From Streptomyces sp. ISL-1 (lineage in GTDB: Bacteria; Actinomycetota; Actinomycetes; Streptomycetales; Streptomycetaceae): a stretch of 64,000 nucleotides of DNA. A model generated the notes under the pieces. That model saw only the letters and a list, made by a program, of their open reading frames with translations. It did no database searches and was not told the DNA's origin. How positions within the stretch are numbered: the first letter of the stretch is position 1; the number at the start of each line of letters is the position of its first letter. This document shows positions 43,922-52,426 of this stretch, in pieces. The stretch is from contig NZ_JAGGOI010000009.1 in NCBI RefSeq assembly GCF_018614585.1, forward strand, positions 1 to 64,000, read 5' to 3'. The position numbers and the translations under genes were made by a program.

Positions 43922-44857
43922 ATGACGACAGAGACCGAACGCGACGTGCAGCTGCTCCGCGACGCACTCGGCCCCCTGCGGGACCGGGAGCAGGTCGCCC
44001 AGCGCCTCCTGGAGTCCTCCGCCAAGCACTCCTTCGACCCCGACAAGGAGCTCGACTGGGACTCCCCGGTCGAGGAGGGCAAGTGGTTCTGGCCGCCGGA
44101 GCTGCTCTCGCTCTACGACACCCCGCTGTGGCACAGGATGTCCGAGGAACAGCGGCACGAACTGGCCAGGCACGAGGCCGCGTCGCTCGCCTCCTTGGGC
44201 ATCTGGTTCGAGATCATCCTGATGCAGCTGCTGGTCAGGCACATCTACGACAAGCCCGTGACCAGCAGCCATGTGCGCTACGCGCTCACCGAGATCGCGG
44301 ACGAGTGCCGGCACTCGATGATGTTCGCCCGGCTGATCGAGAAGGGCGGGGCGCCCGCGTATCCCGTGCCGCGGCTCTACCACAATCTGGGGCGCGTGCT
44401 GAAGACCATCTCGACCACGCCCGGTTCGTTCGCCGCGACGCTGCTCGGCGAGGAGATCCTCGACTGGATGCAGCGCCTCACCTTCCCGGACGAGCGCGTC
44501 CAGACCCTGGTGCGCGGCGTCACCCGTATCCATGTGGTGGAGGAGGCACGCCATGTGCGGTACGCCCGCGAGGAGTTGCGCCGGCAGATGGTGACGGCGC
44601 CGCGCTGGGAGCAGGAATTCACGCGCCTGAGCTGCGGGGAGGCGGCGCGGGTCTTCTCGGTCTGCTTCGTGAATCCGCAGGTGTACACGGACGTCGGCCT
44701 CGACCGGCGCGAGGCGGTCGCCCAGGTGAAGGCGAGCGGCCACCGCCGCGAGGTGATGCAGTCGGGCGCGAAGCGGCTGACGGACTTCCTCGACGACATC
44801 GGCGTCCTGCGCGGTCCGGGCCGCAGGCTCTGGAAGAGCTCCGGTCTCCTCGCGTAA
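43922..44857 (+). CDS. AurF-like diiron N-oxygenase
   Basis: This 311-residue protein has the AurF-type diiron ligands: Glu in LARHEAASLASLGIWFE, ADECRHSMMF, LGEEILDW, and VVEEARHVRYAREE. Family members oxidise arylamines (AurF) or other substrates. ATG 43922 is chosen; a TTG at 43850 would add 24 residues that look like a promoter region. The downstream TetR gene starts 29 nt later and is probably cotranscribed. Confidence 0.88.
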   Translation: MTTETERDVQLLRDALGPLRDREQVAQRLLESSAKHSFDPDKELDWDSPVEEGKWFWPPELLSLYDTPLWHRMSEEQRHELARHEAASLASLGIWFEIILMQLLVRHIYDKPVTSSHVRYALTEIADECRHSMMFARLIEKGGAPAYPVPRLYHNLGRVLKTISTTPGSFAATLLGEEILDWMQRLTFPDERVQTLVRGVTRIHVVEEARHVRYAREELRRQMVTAPRWEQEFTRLSCGEAARVFSVCFVNPQVYTDVGLDRREAVAQVKASGHRREVMQSGAKRLTDFLDDIGVLRGPGRRLWKSSGLLA

Positions 44858-44886
44858 TCCGACAACGGTGCGGTTACGCTGCGAGC

Positions 44887-45615
44887 ATGACCAGTCCCGC
44901 TCCAGCGACCCGTGCCTACCGACGGCTCAGCGTCGAGGAGCGCCGCAGGCAGCTCCTCGCCGCCGCGCTCACGCTCTTCGCGCACCGGCCGCCGGACGAG
45001 GTCTCCCTCGACGATGTGGCCGAGGCGGCCGGGGTCTCCCGGCCCCTCGTCTACCGCTATTTCCCCGGGGGCAAGCAGCAGTTGTACGAGACCGCCCTGC
45101 GCTCCGCCGCCGACCAGCTGGAACTGTGCTTCACCGAGCCGCCGGCGGGACCGCCCACCGAGCGGGTCTCCCGGGTCCTCGACCGCTATCTCGTCTTCGT
45201 CGACGAGCACGACGCCGGGTTCAGCGCTCTGCTGCGCGGCGGCAGCGTCGCCGAGACCTCCCGTACGACGGCGATCGTCGACGAGGTGCGGCGGGCCGCG
45301 GCCGAGCAGATCCTCGTCCACATCGGCGTGGCCCGGCCGGGACCGCGGCTGCGGATGATGGTGCGCACCTGGATCGCGGCCGTCGAGGCGGCCTCGCTGA
45401 TCTGGCTGGACGAGGAGAAGCAGCCGCCGGCGGACGAGCTGCGGGACTGGCTGGTCGACCATCTGATCGCGCTGCTCGCGGCGACGGCCGCGACGGACGA
45501 GGAGACGGCGGAGGCGGTCAGGGAACTGGTGGCGCTGGAGAAGCCGTCCGGGCCGATGGGAGTGCTGGCGCGGCGGGTGGGGCCGGTGGTGGGGGACGCG
45601 GGGGGTTTGCTGTAG
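44887..45615 (+). CDS. TetR-family regulator
   Basis: This 242-residue protein has an N-terminal HTH (~35-65: VSLDDVAEAAGVSRPLVYRYF) and a TetR C-terminal ligand domain. It follows the AurF-like gene closely and is a natural candidate to bind the dyad at 43775-43795. The inducer is unknown. Confidence 0.92.
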   Translation: MTSPAPATRAYRRLSVEERRRQLLAAALTLFAHRPPDEVSLDDVAEAAGVSRPLVYRYFPGGKQQLYETALRSAADQLELCFTEPPAGPPTERVSRVLDRYLVFVDEHDAGFSALLRGGSVAETSRTTAIVDEVRRAAAEQILVHIGVARPGPRLRMMVRTWIAAVEAASLIWLDEEKQPPADELRDWLVDHLIALLAATAATDEETAEAVRELVALEKPSGPMGVLARRVGPVVGDAGGLL

Positions 45616-45703
45616 CGGGCGTCGGGCCGGGGGTTGCGCCTGCGGCGGCCCTGGTCCCCGACCCGCCCTCCCCCTACGGCCTGGCGGCTGTGGGAGGTAC
45701 CCC

Positions 45704-45955
45704 ATCCCGTAACCGGGGCTCCGCCCCGGACCCCTGTACGCCCTTCGGGCGTTGTCCTCAGTCTCCCCCAGACTTCGTCCCGGGGGAGCCCCAACGGGCT
45801 TGAGTTTCCGCCCATCCGGCGGAAACTCAAGCCCCACCGGCGAGACTTCCAAGCCCCGCCGGCGTTTGAGGCGTGGGGGTCCCCCCACGCCCGCCAGGGC
45901 GGCGTAGGGGGAGGGGCTGGGGCGGAGCCCCAGCGGGGAGCCCACGGCCCCCCGC
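45704..45955. repeat. Streptomyces intergenic palindromic repeat, copy 1
   Basis: This GC-rich non-coding mosaic of hairpins includes CCGGGGC-TCC-GCCCCGG (45713-45729) and a 13-bp stem TTGAGTTTCCGCC (45800-45830). A closely matching element lies at 51074-51345. It fills most of the 340-bp gap between convergent genes and probably doubles as terminator. The first ~90 bp of the gap (45616-45703) show nothing recognisable. Confidence 0.85.
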
Positions 45956-47032
45956 CTACAGGTCGTGGCCCAGGCCCGGCCCCACCGGCACGTCCACCCA
46001 CCCCGTCTCCGCCGTCGACGCGAACGCCGTCGGAGCCAGCGGTTCCGTATGGACCAGCAGCGGGCCCACCAGGTCCGCCGGGACCGTCGCATGCGCAAGC
46101 GCGGCGGTCAGATGGGCCGCGGCCAGGGTCGCGACGCCCAGTTCCGGCATCGTGCCGATCTTCACGGCGAGGCCCGCGGACTCGGCGACCGCGGCGATCT
46201 GTCTCGCCCGGTACAGCCCGCCCACCTTGAGGATCTTGATGTTGAGGACATCGGCCGCCCCCCGGCGGACGATCTCCAGAGCGTCGTGCAGCGAGTGCAG
46301 GCTCTCGTCGGCCATGACGCGCACGCCGCCGCGGCTGCGCAGCGCGGCCATGCCGGTCAAGTCCCAGCGGGGCAGCGGCTGTTCGACCAGGTCCAGCCCG
46401 GCGTCGGCGAGCCGGCCGACGGTGCGGGCCGCGCTGCCGGGGTCGTAGCCCTCGTTCGCGTCGAGGCTCAGCTCCACGGAGTCCGGCACGACACCGCGCA
46501 CCGAGCCGACCAGCCGCACATCCAGGTCCGGGTCCTCGCCGCCCTTCACCTTGATGTGGGTGAAGCCGCGCGCCGCGTACACCGCCGCCTCCTCGACCAT
46601 CTCCTCGACCGTCCCGAGACCGACCACCCAGGTGGTGGGGACGCGCGGGCGGACACAGCCGCCGAGCAGCAGATGCACGGGCCAGCCCGCCGCCCGCGCC
46701 GCGACATCGTGCAGCGCGATGTCCAGCGCCGCCTTGGCCAGCTGCTGGCCTCGGATGGCGGCGTCCATGGCGGCGTGCGCTCCCGCCAGGTCGCGGGCGT
46801 CGCGGCCGATCAGCGCGGGCGCCGCGTGTTCGGTGAGCGCCGCCTCGAGTCCGGCGAGGGTCTCGCCGGTGTACGCGGTCATCGGGGATGCCTCGCCGAA
46901 GCCGGAGTCGCCGTCCGCCGTGCGTACTTCGACGACCAGGCTGATCAGTTCGGGGCTGGTTCCGCTGCTGATGACGAAGGGACGCCGGTAGGGGGCCCTG
47001 ACAACGCGGGTGTGGACCGAGGCGATCTTCAA
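45956..47032 (-). CDS. Enolase-superfamily enzyme (MLE/dipeptide-epimerase subgroup)
   Basis: This 358-residue protein has an N-terminal capping domain (FGEASPMTAYTGET) and a TIM barrel. The MLE-subgroup residues are intact: KVK in HIKVKGG, metal ligands Asp in LDANEGY, Glu in VEQPLPR and Asp in MADES, and the second base Lys in NIKILKVGG. This fits an epimerase, cycloisomerase or N-acylamino acid racemase rather than a sugar-acid dehydratase. The start is TTG 47032 with AAGGAG 6 nt upstream. An 18-bp operator (47049-47066) precedes it, the same palindrome as four others in the block. Confidence 0.88.
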   Translation of the reverse strand: MKIASVHTRVVRAPYRRPFVISSGTSPELISLVVEVRTADGDSGFGEASPMTAYTGETLAGLEAALTEHAAPALIGRDARDLAGAHAAMDAAIRGQQLAKAALDIALHDVAARAAGWPVHLLLGGCVRPRVPTTWVVGLGTVEEMVEEAAVYAARGFTHIKVKGGEDPDLDVRLVGSVRGVVPDSVELSLDANEGYDPGSAARTVGRLADAGLDLVEQPLPRWDLTGMAALRSRGGVRVMADESLHSLHDALEIVRRGAADVLNIKILKVGGLYRARQIAAVAESAGLAVKIGTMPELGVATLAAAHLTAALAHATVPADLVGPLLVHTEPLAPTAFASTAETGWVDVPVGPGLGHDL

Positions 47033-47048
47033 GCACGGCTCCTTCGAG

Positions 47049-47066
47049 TTACGGCCCGGACCGTAA
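47049..47066. promoter_or_regulatory. Operator copy 1, TTACGG-N6-CCGTAA
   Basis: This 18-bp near-perfect palindrome TTACGGCCCGGACCGTAA lies between the regulator stop (47075) and the enolase-superfamily start (47032). The identical 18-mer is found at 52392-52409. Confidence 0.8.
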
Positions 47067-47074
47067 GGTCGGGC

Positions 47075-48313
47075 TTAGAGGCGTACGCGGTAGACGATCG
47101 GCGGGCGGCCGGTCCGGCCCAGCTGCCGGCTGCCCGTCGGTACCGCCACCCCCGCCCGCTCCAGGCGCTTGAGGATGCGGCGGGCCGTGCGCTGCTGGAC
47201 CGCGAGGTACTCGGCCACGCGGTGCGCGGTGATGCCCTCGTCCTGCTCCTGAGCGGCCAGTTCACGCAGCCGGTCCAGCGTCCTGGGGTTCAGGCCGACG
47301 CGGCGGGCGAGCGTGACCGTGCTCTCCGGCCCGGCCGCCGCCGCGGACAGCGAGGGCGCGGAGCGGTCCGCGTCGATCACGATGTCGACGTCGTCGGTCA
47401 TCGAGACGACGCCGGCCACCGGGCCCACCGAGCGGGCCCGGTTGACCGCACGCCTGGCCAGCGCCTCGGCCTCCGCGGCGGTGCGCCCCAGACCGAAGCC
47501 CACATGAGCGGTGCCGTGCCGGGCCGCGAGGTCGTCGAGGAAGGGGAGGCGGGTGAACTGCTCGCTCACCTTCTCCAGGACGCCCCGGGTCGTGACGACC
47601 AGCCGCTGCCCGTCCGCCAGATCGGCGAGGCTGCCGCCCAGCACTCGCAGATCCGCGGCCAGTTCACGGTCGTCCGCCGGAAGATCGATGATGCCGAGGG
47701 CGACCTGGGCGTCGCCGCTGTGCTGTCCCGCGGTCGCGAGCACAAGGGCCTGGAGCGTGGAACGTATGGAGTGCCGGGACGGCGCCAGACGTACGGCGTG
47801 CATCTCGTGGTCCAGAAGATGAAAGGCAGAGCCGAGGCAGGTGAGGGCGACCCGGGTCTGCTTCCTGTCCCGCGCGGCCAGATGGAACTCCGCGAGACCC
47901 TGCGAGGTCAGCCCGGGCCGGTAGGGCAGTACATGCACATGGTCGGTGGGCAGCTTGGCCTCGGTGAGCGTCTCCATCACCTCGCTGCGGCGCAGCGTGT
48001 CGATGGAGATACGGGAGACGTCGTGGCCGAGGCGGAGCAGTTCGACCAGGGCGCGCAGCAGGGTCGCGCCGCTGTAGGGCACATACATCGCGGGCCGGTC
48101 GACGATTCCGGCGGCGGTGGCCAGCGTGTGCGGCACGACGCCGGTGAAGAGCAGCGCGTCAACCTCGGCCTGCGCGCTGCCGACCACGTCGAGGGTCTCG
48201 TCCTCGTGCCGGTACGGGAGGGGCACCAGCCGGTCCGCCCCGGCCGAGCCGCCGACCGCGACCACCTTGTGCACGAGGTCCTCGGGACCGATGACGCCGA
48301 CCGTGAGAGCCAT
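47075..48313 (-). CDS. Uncharacterised transcriptional regulator, probable controller of the block
   Basis: In this 412-residue protein, residues ~1-190 form an alpha/beta sensor-like region (VGVIGPEDLVHKVVAVGG). Residues ~255-310 resemble a degenerate GGDEF-like domain of PucR-type regulators (VGFGLGRTAAEAEALARRAV). Residues ~345-410 are a winged helix (ITAHRVAEYLAVQQRTARRILKRLERAGV, GRTGRPPIVYRV). It is the only regulator in the 45.9-61.4 kb block and is flanked by two copies of the block's palindrome, so I infer that it binds them and autoregulates. I do not recognise a characterised homologue. Confidence 0.7.
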   Translation of the reverse strand: MALTVGVIGPEDLVHKVVAVGGSAGADRLVPLPYRHEDETLDVVGSAQAEVDALLFTGVVPHTLATAAGIVDRPAMYVPYSGATLLRALVELLRLGHDVSRISIDTLRRSEVMETLTEAKLPTDHVHVLPYRPGLTSQGLAEFHLAARDRKQTRVALTCLGSAFHLLDHEMHAVRLAPSRHSIRSTLQALVLATAGQHSGDAQVALGIIDLPADDRELAADLRVLGGSLADLADGQRLVVTTRGVLEKVSEQFTRLPFLDDLAARHGTAHVGFGLGRTAAEAEALARRAVNRARSVGPVAGVVSMTDDVDIVIDADRSAPSLSAAAAGPESTVTLARRVGLNPRTLDRLRELAAQEQDEGITAHRVAEYLAVQQRTARRILKRLERAGVAVPTGSRQLGRTGRPPIVYRVRL

Positions 48314-48363
48314 CGGCCGGTCTCCGTTCTTCTGGAGTGGTTCTGAGGTACTTCTGGACGGGG

Positions 48364-48407
48364 TTGACGCCCGCCAACCGCGGCTTTAATTTCGGCCCAG
48401 GCCATAA
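48364..48407 (+). promoter_or_regulatory. Promoter with overlapping operator copy 2
   Basis: TTGACG (48364-48369), 17 nt, then TAATTT (48387-48392) form a promoter for the aminotransferase at 48438. The last three bases of the -10 are the first TTT of the operator TTTCGGCCCAGGCCATAA (48390-48407). It also lies 76 nt upstream of the divergent regulator gene. Confidence 0.7.
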
Positions 48408-48437
48408 CCGCATGCTTGCGGAGAGGATAGTGCCCCG

Positions 48438-49574
48438 ATGCCCGAACGGGAAATGCCGCTGCCAGGAGTTCTGGGCCCGCGCGGCCGCACCATCGGCGAG
48501 GAGGAACGGGCCGCGGTGCTGCGCGTCCTGGACTCCGCGGTGCTGTGCAGCGCATTCGGCAGTGAAGCACGTTCCCTCGAGGCCGAGATGACAGAGTTGT
48601 ACTCCCGCGGGGAAGCAATCGCCTGCAGTTCGGGTACGGCCGCGCTGCATCTGGCGGTCGCGGCGGCCGGTGTCGGACCGGGCGACGAGGTGATCACCAC
48701 GCCGCTCACGGACTTCGGCACGGTGGCTCCGGTCGTCGCCCAGGGCGGCCGGGCAGTGTTCGCCGACGTACGCCCCGAGGACGGGAACATCGACCCCGGC
48801 GCCGTCGAGGCGGCTCTCACCCCGCGCACCAAGGCCGTCATCGCCGTTCATCTCTTCGGCGCCGCCGCCGGCATCGACGCGCTGCGCGCCATCTGCGACC
48901 GGCACGGCCTTGTGCTCATCGAGGACTGCGCGCAGGCCTGGCTCGGCGAGGACAGCGCCGGCCGGCTGCTCGGCACGGTCGGGGACATCGCCTGCTTCAG
49001 CCTTCAGCAGTACAAGCACATCACCGCGGGCGACGGCGGCCTCGCGCTCACCGACGACCCCGGACTCGCCCGCCATATGCGGCTGTTCATGGACAAGGGG
49101 TGGGACCGCGCGGAGGGCCGGATCCACCGAGAGATGGGCCTCAACTACCGGATGACCGAGCTCACCGCGGCGGTGGCCCGCGCCCAGCTCATCAAGGTGG
49201 CCGACGTCGTACGCGTGCGAAGGGAGCGGGCCGGGCAACTCGTCGCCGCGCTCGCCGGGCTCGAGCGGGTCACCGTGCCCGAACCGCTGCCCGGCCACGC
49301 GTGGTGGCTCTTCCCGCTGCTCGTCGAGGACAACTCCCGCTGGGCGAAGGACCTTCAGGCCGAGGGCGTCCCCACCATGCCGGGCTATCTCGAACGTCCG
49401 CTGTACGCCAATCCCGCCCTGCCGGGATACCCGCCGGGGCTCTGTCCGCGGGCTGAGCGGCTGATCGACCGGACGCTCCTCGCCCTCCCCTGGAACGAGG
49501 GCTACACCGAGGCGGACGTCGAGCACATCGCCCGCGCGATCCGCACCGTCCACGACCGGGCCTACGCACGGTGA
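48438..49574 (+). CDS. DegT/DnrJ/EryC1/StrS aminotransferase (cassette 1)
   Basis: This 378-residue PLP enzyme has SSGTAALHLAV phosphate-binding residues, VLIEDCAQAWLGE, and Schiff-base Lys193 in LQQYKHITAGDGG. The family aminates keto sugars, cyclitols or AHBA-type rings. It starts 31 nt after the operator and overlaps the next gene (GTGA region), so it is coupled to two amidohydrolase-family genes. A second DegT gene (53415) sits in the mirror cassette. Confidence 0.9.
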   Translation: MPEREMPLPGVLGPRGRTIGEEERAAVLRVLDSAVLCSAFGSEARSLEAEMTELYSRGEAIACSSGTAALHLAVAAAGVGPGDEVITTPLTDFGTVAPVVAQGGRAVFADVRPEDGNIDPGAVEAALTPRTKAVIAVHLFGAAAGIDALRAICDRHGLVLIEDCAQAWLGEDSAGRLLGTVGDIACFSLQQYKHITAGDGGLALTDDPGLARHMRLFMDKGWDRAEGRIHREMGLNYRMTELTAAVARAQLIKVADVVRVRRERAGQLVAALAGLERVTVPEPLPGHAWWLFPLLVEDNSRWAKDLQAEGVPTMPGYLERPLYANPALPGYPPGLCPRAERLIDRTLLALPWNEGYTEADVEHIARAIRTVHDRAYAR

Positions 49575-50323
49575 CCGCGGTGACCACCTACGACTGGCTG
49601 CGGACCGCGCCGGAGGAGTTCATCGGCTGGGACGTCGACGTGCTGTACGGCCCATGGCCCAGGCACCACGCCGACATCGGACTCGCCGGGGTCAGGGCGC
49701 GCCTCGCCCGCTCCCCCGTCTCCAGGGCGCTGGCCATGTCGACGCGGGGAGCGCTCTTCGACGACGCCGCGGGCAACATCCGTACGGTCAAGGACCTCGC
49801 CGACTGCCCCGAACTGCTGCCGGTCGGCACCGTGGATCTGCGGGACGCGCTCGCCGCCGAGGAGCGCCTTGACGCCCTGGACGCGGAAGGGGTGCGCTTC
49901 CTGCGGCTGTTCACCGAGCAGCAGGACGTGGAACCGGACTTCCCCGGCTACCGGCATGTGATCGGGCAGGCCGTCAGCCGCGGTCTGGTCCTCCTGCACG
50001 ACGGGGACCCGCGCCACTACGGGCCGGCGCTGGCGGGCCGCGGCGCGGATGTCGTCTTCCTCGACGTGCACTCGTATGTGCTGGCCGACTTCCTGCTGCT
50101 CGCCAGGAGCGAACCGGGTTTCCGGGCCACCACCCGGCTGCTCTCCGCCCCCGACGCGATCGAGCGGGTCGTCGAGACGGCCGGCGCGCGCCATCTGGTC
50201 TTCGGCTCGCGCACCCCCTTCATGGACATCTCCCCGCAGACGCTGCGGCTGCGCTACGCGGGCATCGGGGAGGCCGAGCGCGCGGCGATCGCGGGCGGGA
50301 ACGTCGAGGAGCTGCTGGGCTGA
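49571..50323 (+). CDS. Amidohydrolase-like TIM-barrel protein lacking HxH (pseudoenzyme, cassette 1)
   Basis: This 250-residue protein has the size and C-terminal pattern of amidohydrolase_2 proteins (GARHLVFGSRTPFMD, then a closing helix ending GNVEELLG). The metal-binding DxHxHxG start is DVDVLYG here: Asp23 and Leu25 replace both His. The terminal Asp of FGSD is Arg. It is thus probably catalytically dead or uses no canonical metal site. Its stop overlaps the start of a canonical family member (TGATG), suggesting a heteromer. Confidence 0.65.
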   Translation: MTAVTTYDWLRTAPEEFIGWDVDVLYGPWPRHHADIGLAGVRARLARSPVSRALAMSTRGALFDDAAGNIRTVKDLADCPELLPVGTVDLRDALAAEERLDALDAEGVRFLRLFTEQQDVEPDFPGYRHVIGQAVSRGLVLLHDGDPRHYGPALAGRGADVVFLDVHSYVLADFLLLARSEPGFRATTRLLSAPDAIERVVETAGARHLVFGSRTPFMDISPQTLRLRYAGIGEAERAAIAGGNVEELLG

Positions 50324-51081
50324 TGCCGATCATCGATGTGCATGCGCATGTGGGCCCGTGGCCGTTCCACATGGACACGGGCGACGCGGCGTTCAACATC
50401 AGCCTGATGGACAAGTACGGCATCGATCTGCAGCTGGTGTCGGCCGCCGAGGCGGTGGTGTACGACGCCTTGGCGGGCAACGCCGCGCTGCGCGAGGTGC
50501 TGGCCGTGCATCCGCGGCTGCTCGGCTACGCCGTGGTGAACCCGAACCGCATCGAGGAGAGCGCGGAGGATCTGCGGCGCTGTCTGGACACCGGCCGGTT
50601 CGTCGGCGCGAAGATCCACACCCACTATCCGGGCCGGCACATCGGCACCCGGGAGATGGCCGAGGCCTTCGACCTGCTCGACGAGGCGGGGGTGCCGCTG
50701 CTGCTGCACACCTGGGGCCCCGAGGTGGCGCTGCTGCCCGAACTGCTGGAGAGCCGGCCGCGGCTGCGGATCATCATGGGCCACGCGGGCGGCGACGCCT
50801 GGCGCGAGGCGGCGCACGCGGCGGCGGCGTGCGACCGGCTCTACCTCGAACACTGCCGCACGGTCACGGACGCGGGCCGGATCGACTACGCGCGCGCGTC
50901 GGGGGTCCCGGTGGAGCGGCTGCTGTTCGGTACGGACGCGACGCTGATCGATCCGTCGGTGTCGCTGGGGGTGATCCGGGATGCGGGCTTTACGTCCGAG
51001 GAGCTGGAGAGGGTGCTGTGGCGCAACGCGGTGGGGCTGTTCGGCCTGGAGGGGGTCCTTTCCCCGACCCGCTTCCCGTAA
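50323..51081 (+). CDS. Amidohydrolase_2-family metal enzyme (cassette 1)
   Basis: This 252-residue protein has the full set of ligands: DVHAHVG (His7, His9), His in LLHTWG, His in IMGHAGG, and Asp in LFGTDAT. The family includes decarboxylases (ACMSD, resorcylate) and lactonases (LigI). It is coupled to the degenerate paralogue upstream. The stop TAA lies at the start of the intergenic repeat element, so the last few residues (TRFP) may derive from it. Confidence 0.88.
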   Translation: MPIIDVHAHVGPWPFHMDTGDAAFNISLMDKYGIDLQLVSAAEAVVYDALAGNAALREVLAVHPRLLGYAVVNPNRIEESAEDLRRCLDTGRFVGAKIHTHYPGRHIGTREMAEAFDLLDEAGVPLLLHTWGPEVALLPELLESRPRLRIIMGHAGGDAWREAAHAAAACDRLYLEHCRTVTDAGRIDYARASGVPVERLLFGTDATLIDPSVSLGVIRDAGFTSEELERVLWRNAVGLFGLEGVLSPTRFP

Positions 51082-51345
51082 CCGGGGCTCCGCCCCGAAC
51101 CCCTGTACGCCCTTCGGGCGTTGTCCTCAATCTCCCCCAGACTTCGTCCGGGGCGGAGCCCCAACGGGCTTGAGTTTCCGCCCGTCCGGCGGAAAGTCAA
51201 GCCTCGCCAGGGTTTGAGGCGCGGTCCCGGACGCGAAATCCAGCCCCGCCGGCGATTGAGGCACGGGGCCCGGGGCGGAGCCCCGAAAGCAAGCCGCGCC
51301 GGCGATTGAGGCGCGGGGCCCACGCCCGCCAGGGCGTAGGGGGAC
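51074..51345. repeat. Streptomyces intergenic palindromic repeat, copy 2
   Basis: The first ~150 bp match copy 1 at 45704 almost base for base (CCGTAACCGGGGCTCCGCCCC, then CCCTTCGGGCGTTGTCCTCA). Two CCGCCGGCGATTGAGGC units follow (51248-51264 and 51298-51314). It separates convergent genes and contains the stop codon of the upstream one. Confidence 0.85.
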
Positions 51346-51385
51346 GGTTCGGGGCCGAACCCCGGTCCAGGTGGCCCCGGCCGGG

Positions 51386-52345
51386 CTAGTCCGGCTCTTT
51401 CGCAAGCCCCTCCAGGCAGTCCACCACCACCCGCCGCTCCCCCGCAGCCAACCCCGGCCCGTACGGGTCAAACGCCGCCGACTCCGGAAGCAGCCCCTCC
51501 CATACCGCCGCCCACAGCATCCGCTGCACATACCCCTCGATGGGCGCGAGGAACGTCGCCTCCGCGAACCGGTCCAGGCGACCCGACGCACGCACGAAAG
51601 CCCCGTGGTCGCCCGCCCGCCACGCGTCCAGCACCGCGCTCGTCAGGCCCACCCGCGCCGCCGCGATGCCCACCAGCGCCGAGTCCGCGCCCCACATCAG
51701 GGACGGGCCGAACATCCGGTCCTCTCCGGTGACCACGAGCTTTCCGCTCTCCTCGGCCGCGCGGATCGCGTCCTGGCACGCCATCGCCCGGTCCAGGGTG
51801 GCGAGTTTGATCCCCGCTGCTGACGGCAGGTTCAGCAGCCGGCGGATCAGCGACGGCGGATACGGATAGCCGCCCGCCTCCCCGTGCAGGAAGAAGCCGA
51901 GCACCGGCAGCCCGCTCTCCGCGGCCACGCTCTCGTGCAGCCGCAGGGCCTCGTCGTCGTCCCCGTCGAGCTGCGCGAGCGGATAGACCATGACCGCGTC
52001 CGCTCCGCCCTCCGCCGCCCGCACGGCCATGGTGACCGTCGCGAACACGGCCTCCCGCAGGGTCGTGGGGCGGACCGATCGTGGCACCCCCACGCCTGCC
52101 ACGATCGATCCTTCGACCGCCTCCCGCCAGATGCTCAGCACCTGCTGACGGTCGGGTTCGGAGAGATGAAGACCGCGACCCGTGTGGGCCCACACCGCGA
52201 CGCCGCCGATGCGCTCGGCCGCGATCCGCTGCGCGTATCCGCGCAGCGCGTCCAGGTCCACGACTCCCCGGGGATCCATGGGAGTGGCCACCGCGGGCAG
52301 TACGGCACCGCGCAGCCTGCGCACCAGGTTCTCCGTCGCAGACAT
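51386..52345 (-). CDS. DapA-superfamily aldolase/dehydratase-like protein
   Basis: This 319-residue TIM barrel has Schiff-base Lys180 in AAGIKLATLD and the DapA-type N-terminus LRGAVLPAVATPMDPRG. The GTTGE loop is AHTGRG and the position of the DapA catalytic Tyr is Phe (LGFFLHGEAGG). It is therefore not a dihydrodipicolinate synthase; it could be a lyase or hydratase acting on a keto acid. It is divergent from the luciferase-like gene with the operator between them. Confidence 0.82.
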   Translation of the reverse strand: MSATENLVRRLRGAVLPAVATPMDPRGVVDLDALRGYAQRIAAERIGGVAVWAHTGRGLHLSEPDRQQVLSIWREAVEGSIVAGVGVPRSVRPTTLREAVFATVTMAVRAAEGGADAVMVYPLAQLDGDDDEALRLHESVAAESGLPVLGFFLHGEAGGYPYPPSLIRRLLNLPSAAGIKLATLDRAMACQDAIRAAEESGKLVVTGEDRMFGPSLMWGADSALVGIAAARVGLTSAVLDAWRAGDHGAFVRASGRLDRFAEATFLAPIEGYVQRMLWAAVWEGLLPESAAFDPYGPGLAAGERRVVVDCLEGLAKEPD

Positions 52346-52388
52346 GAGCGATCTCTCCCGTCTGTTGCGGTCGTTGTCGACACGCTAG

Positions 52389-52412
52389 CCTTTACGGCCC
52401 GGACCGTAAAGG
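52389..52412. promoter_or_regulatory. Operator copy 3, extended palindrome
   Basis: CCTTTACGG-N6-CCGTAAAGG is a 24-bp dyad containing the same 18-mer as copy 1. It lies 44 bp upstream of the DapA-like start and 15 bp upstream of the luciferase-like start, so it serves both. Confidence 0.8.
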
Positions 52413-52426
52413 AAAGGCCAGCGAGA

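Noticed and set aside
45956..47032. Sugar-acid dehydratase (glucarate/mannonate type)
   Set aside because: The KxK pair and terminal Lys without a His-Asp dyad place it in the MLE subgroup rather than the dehydratase subgroups.
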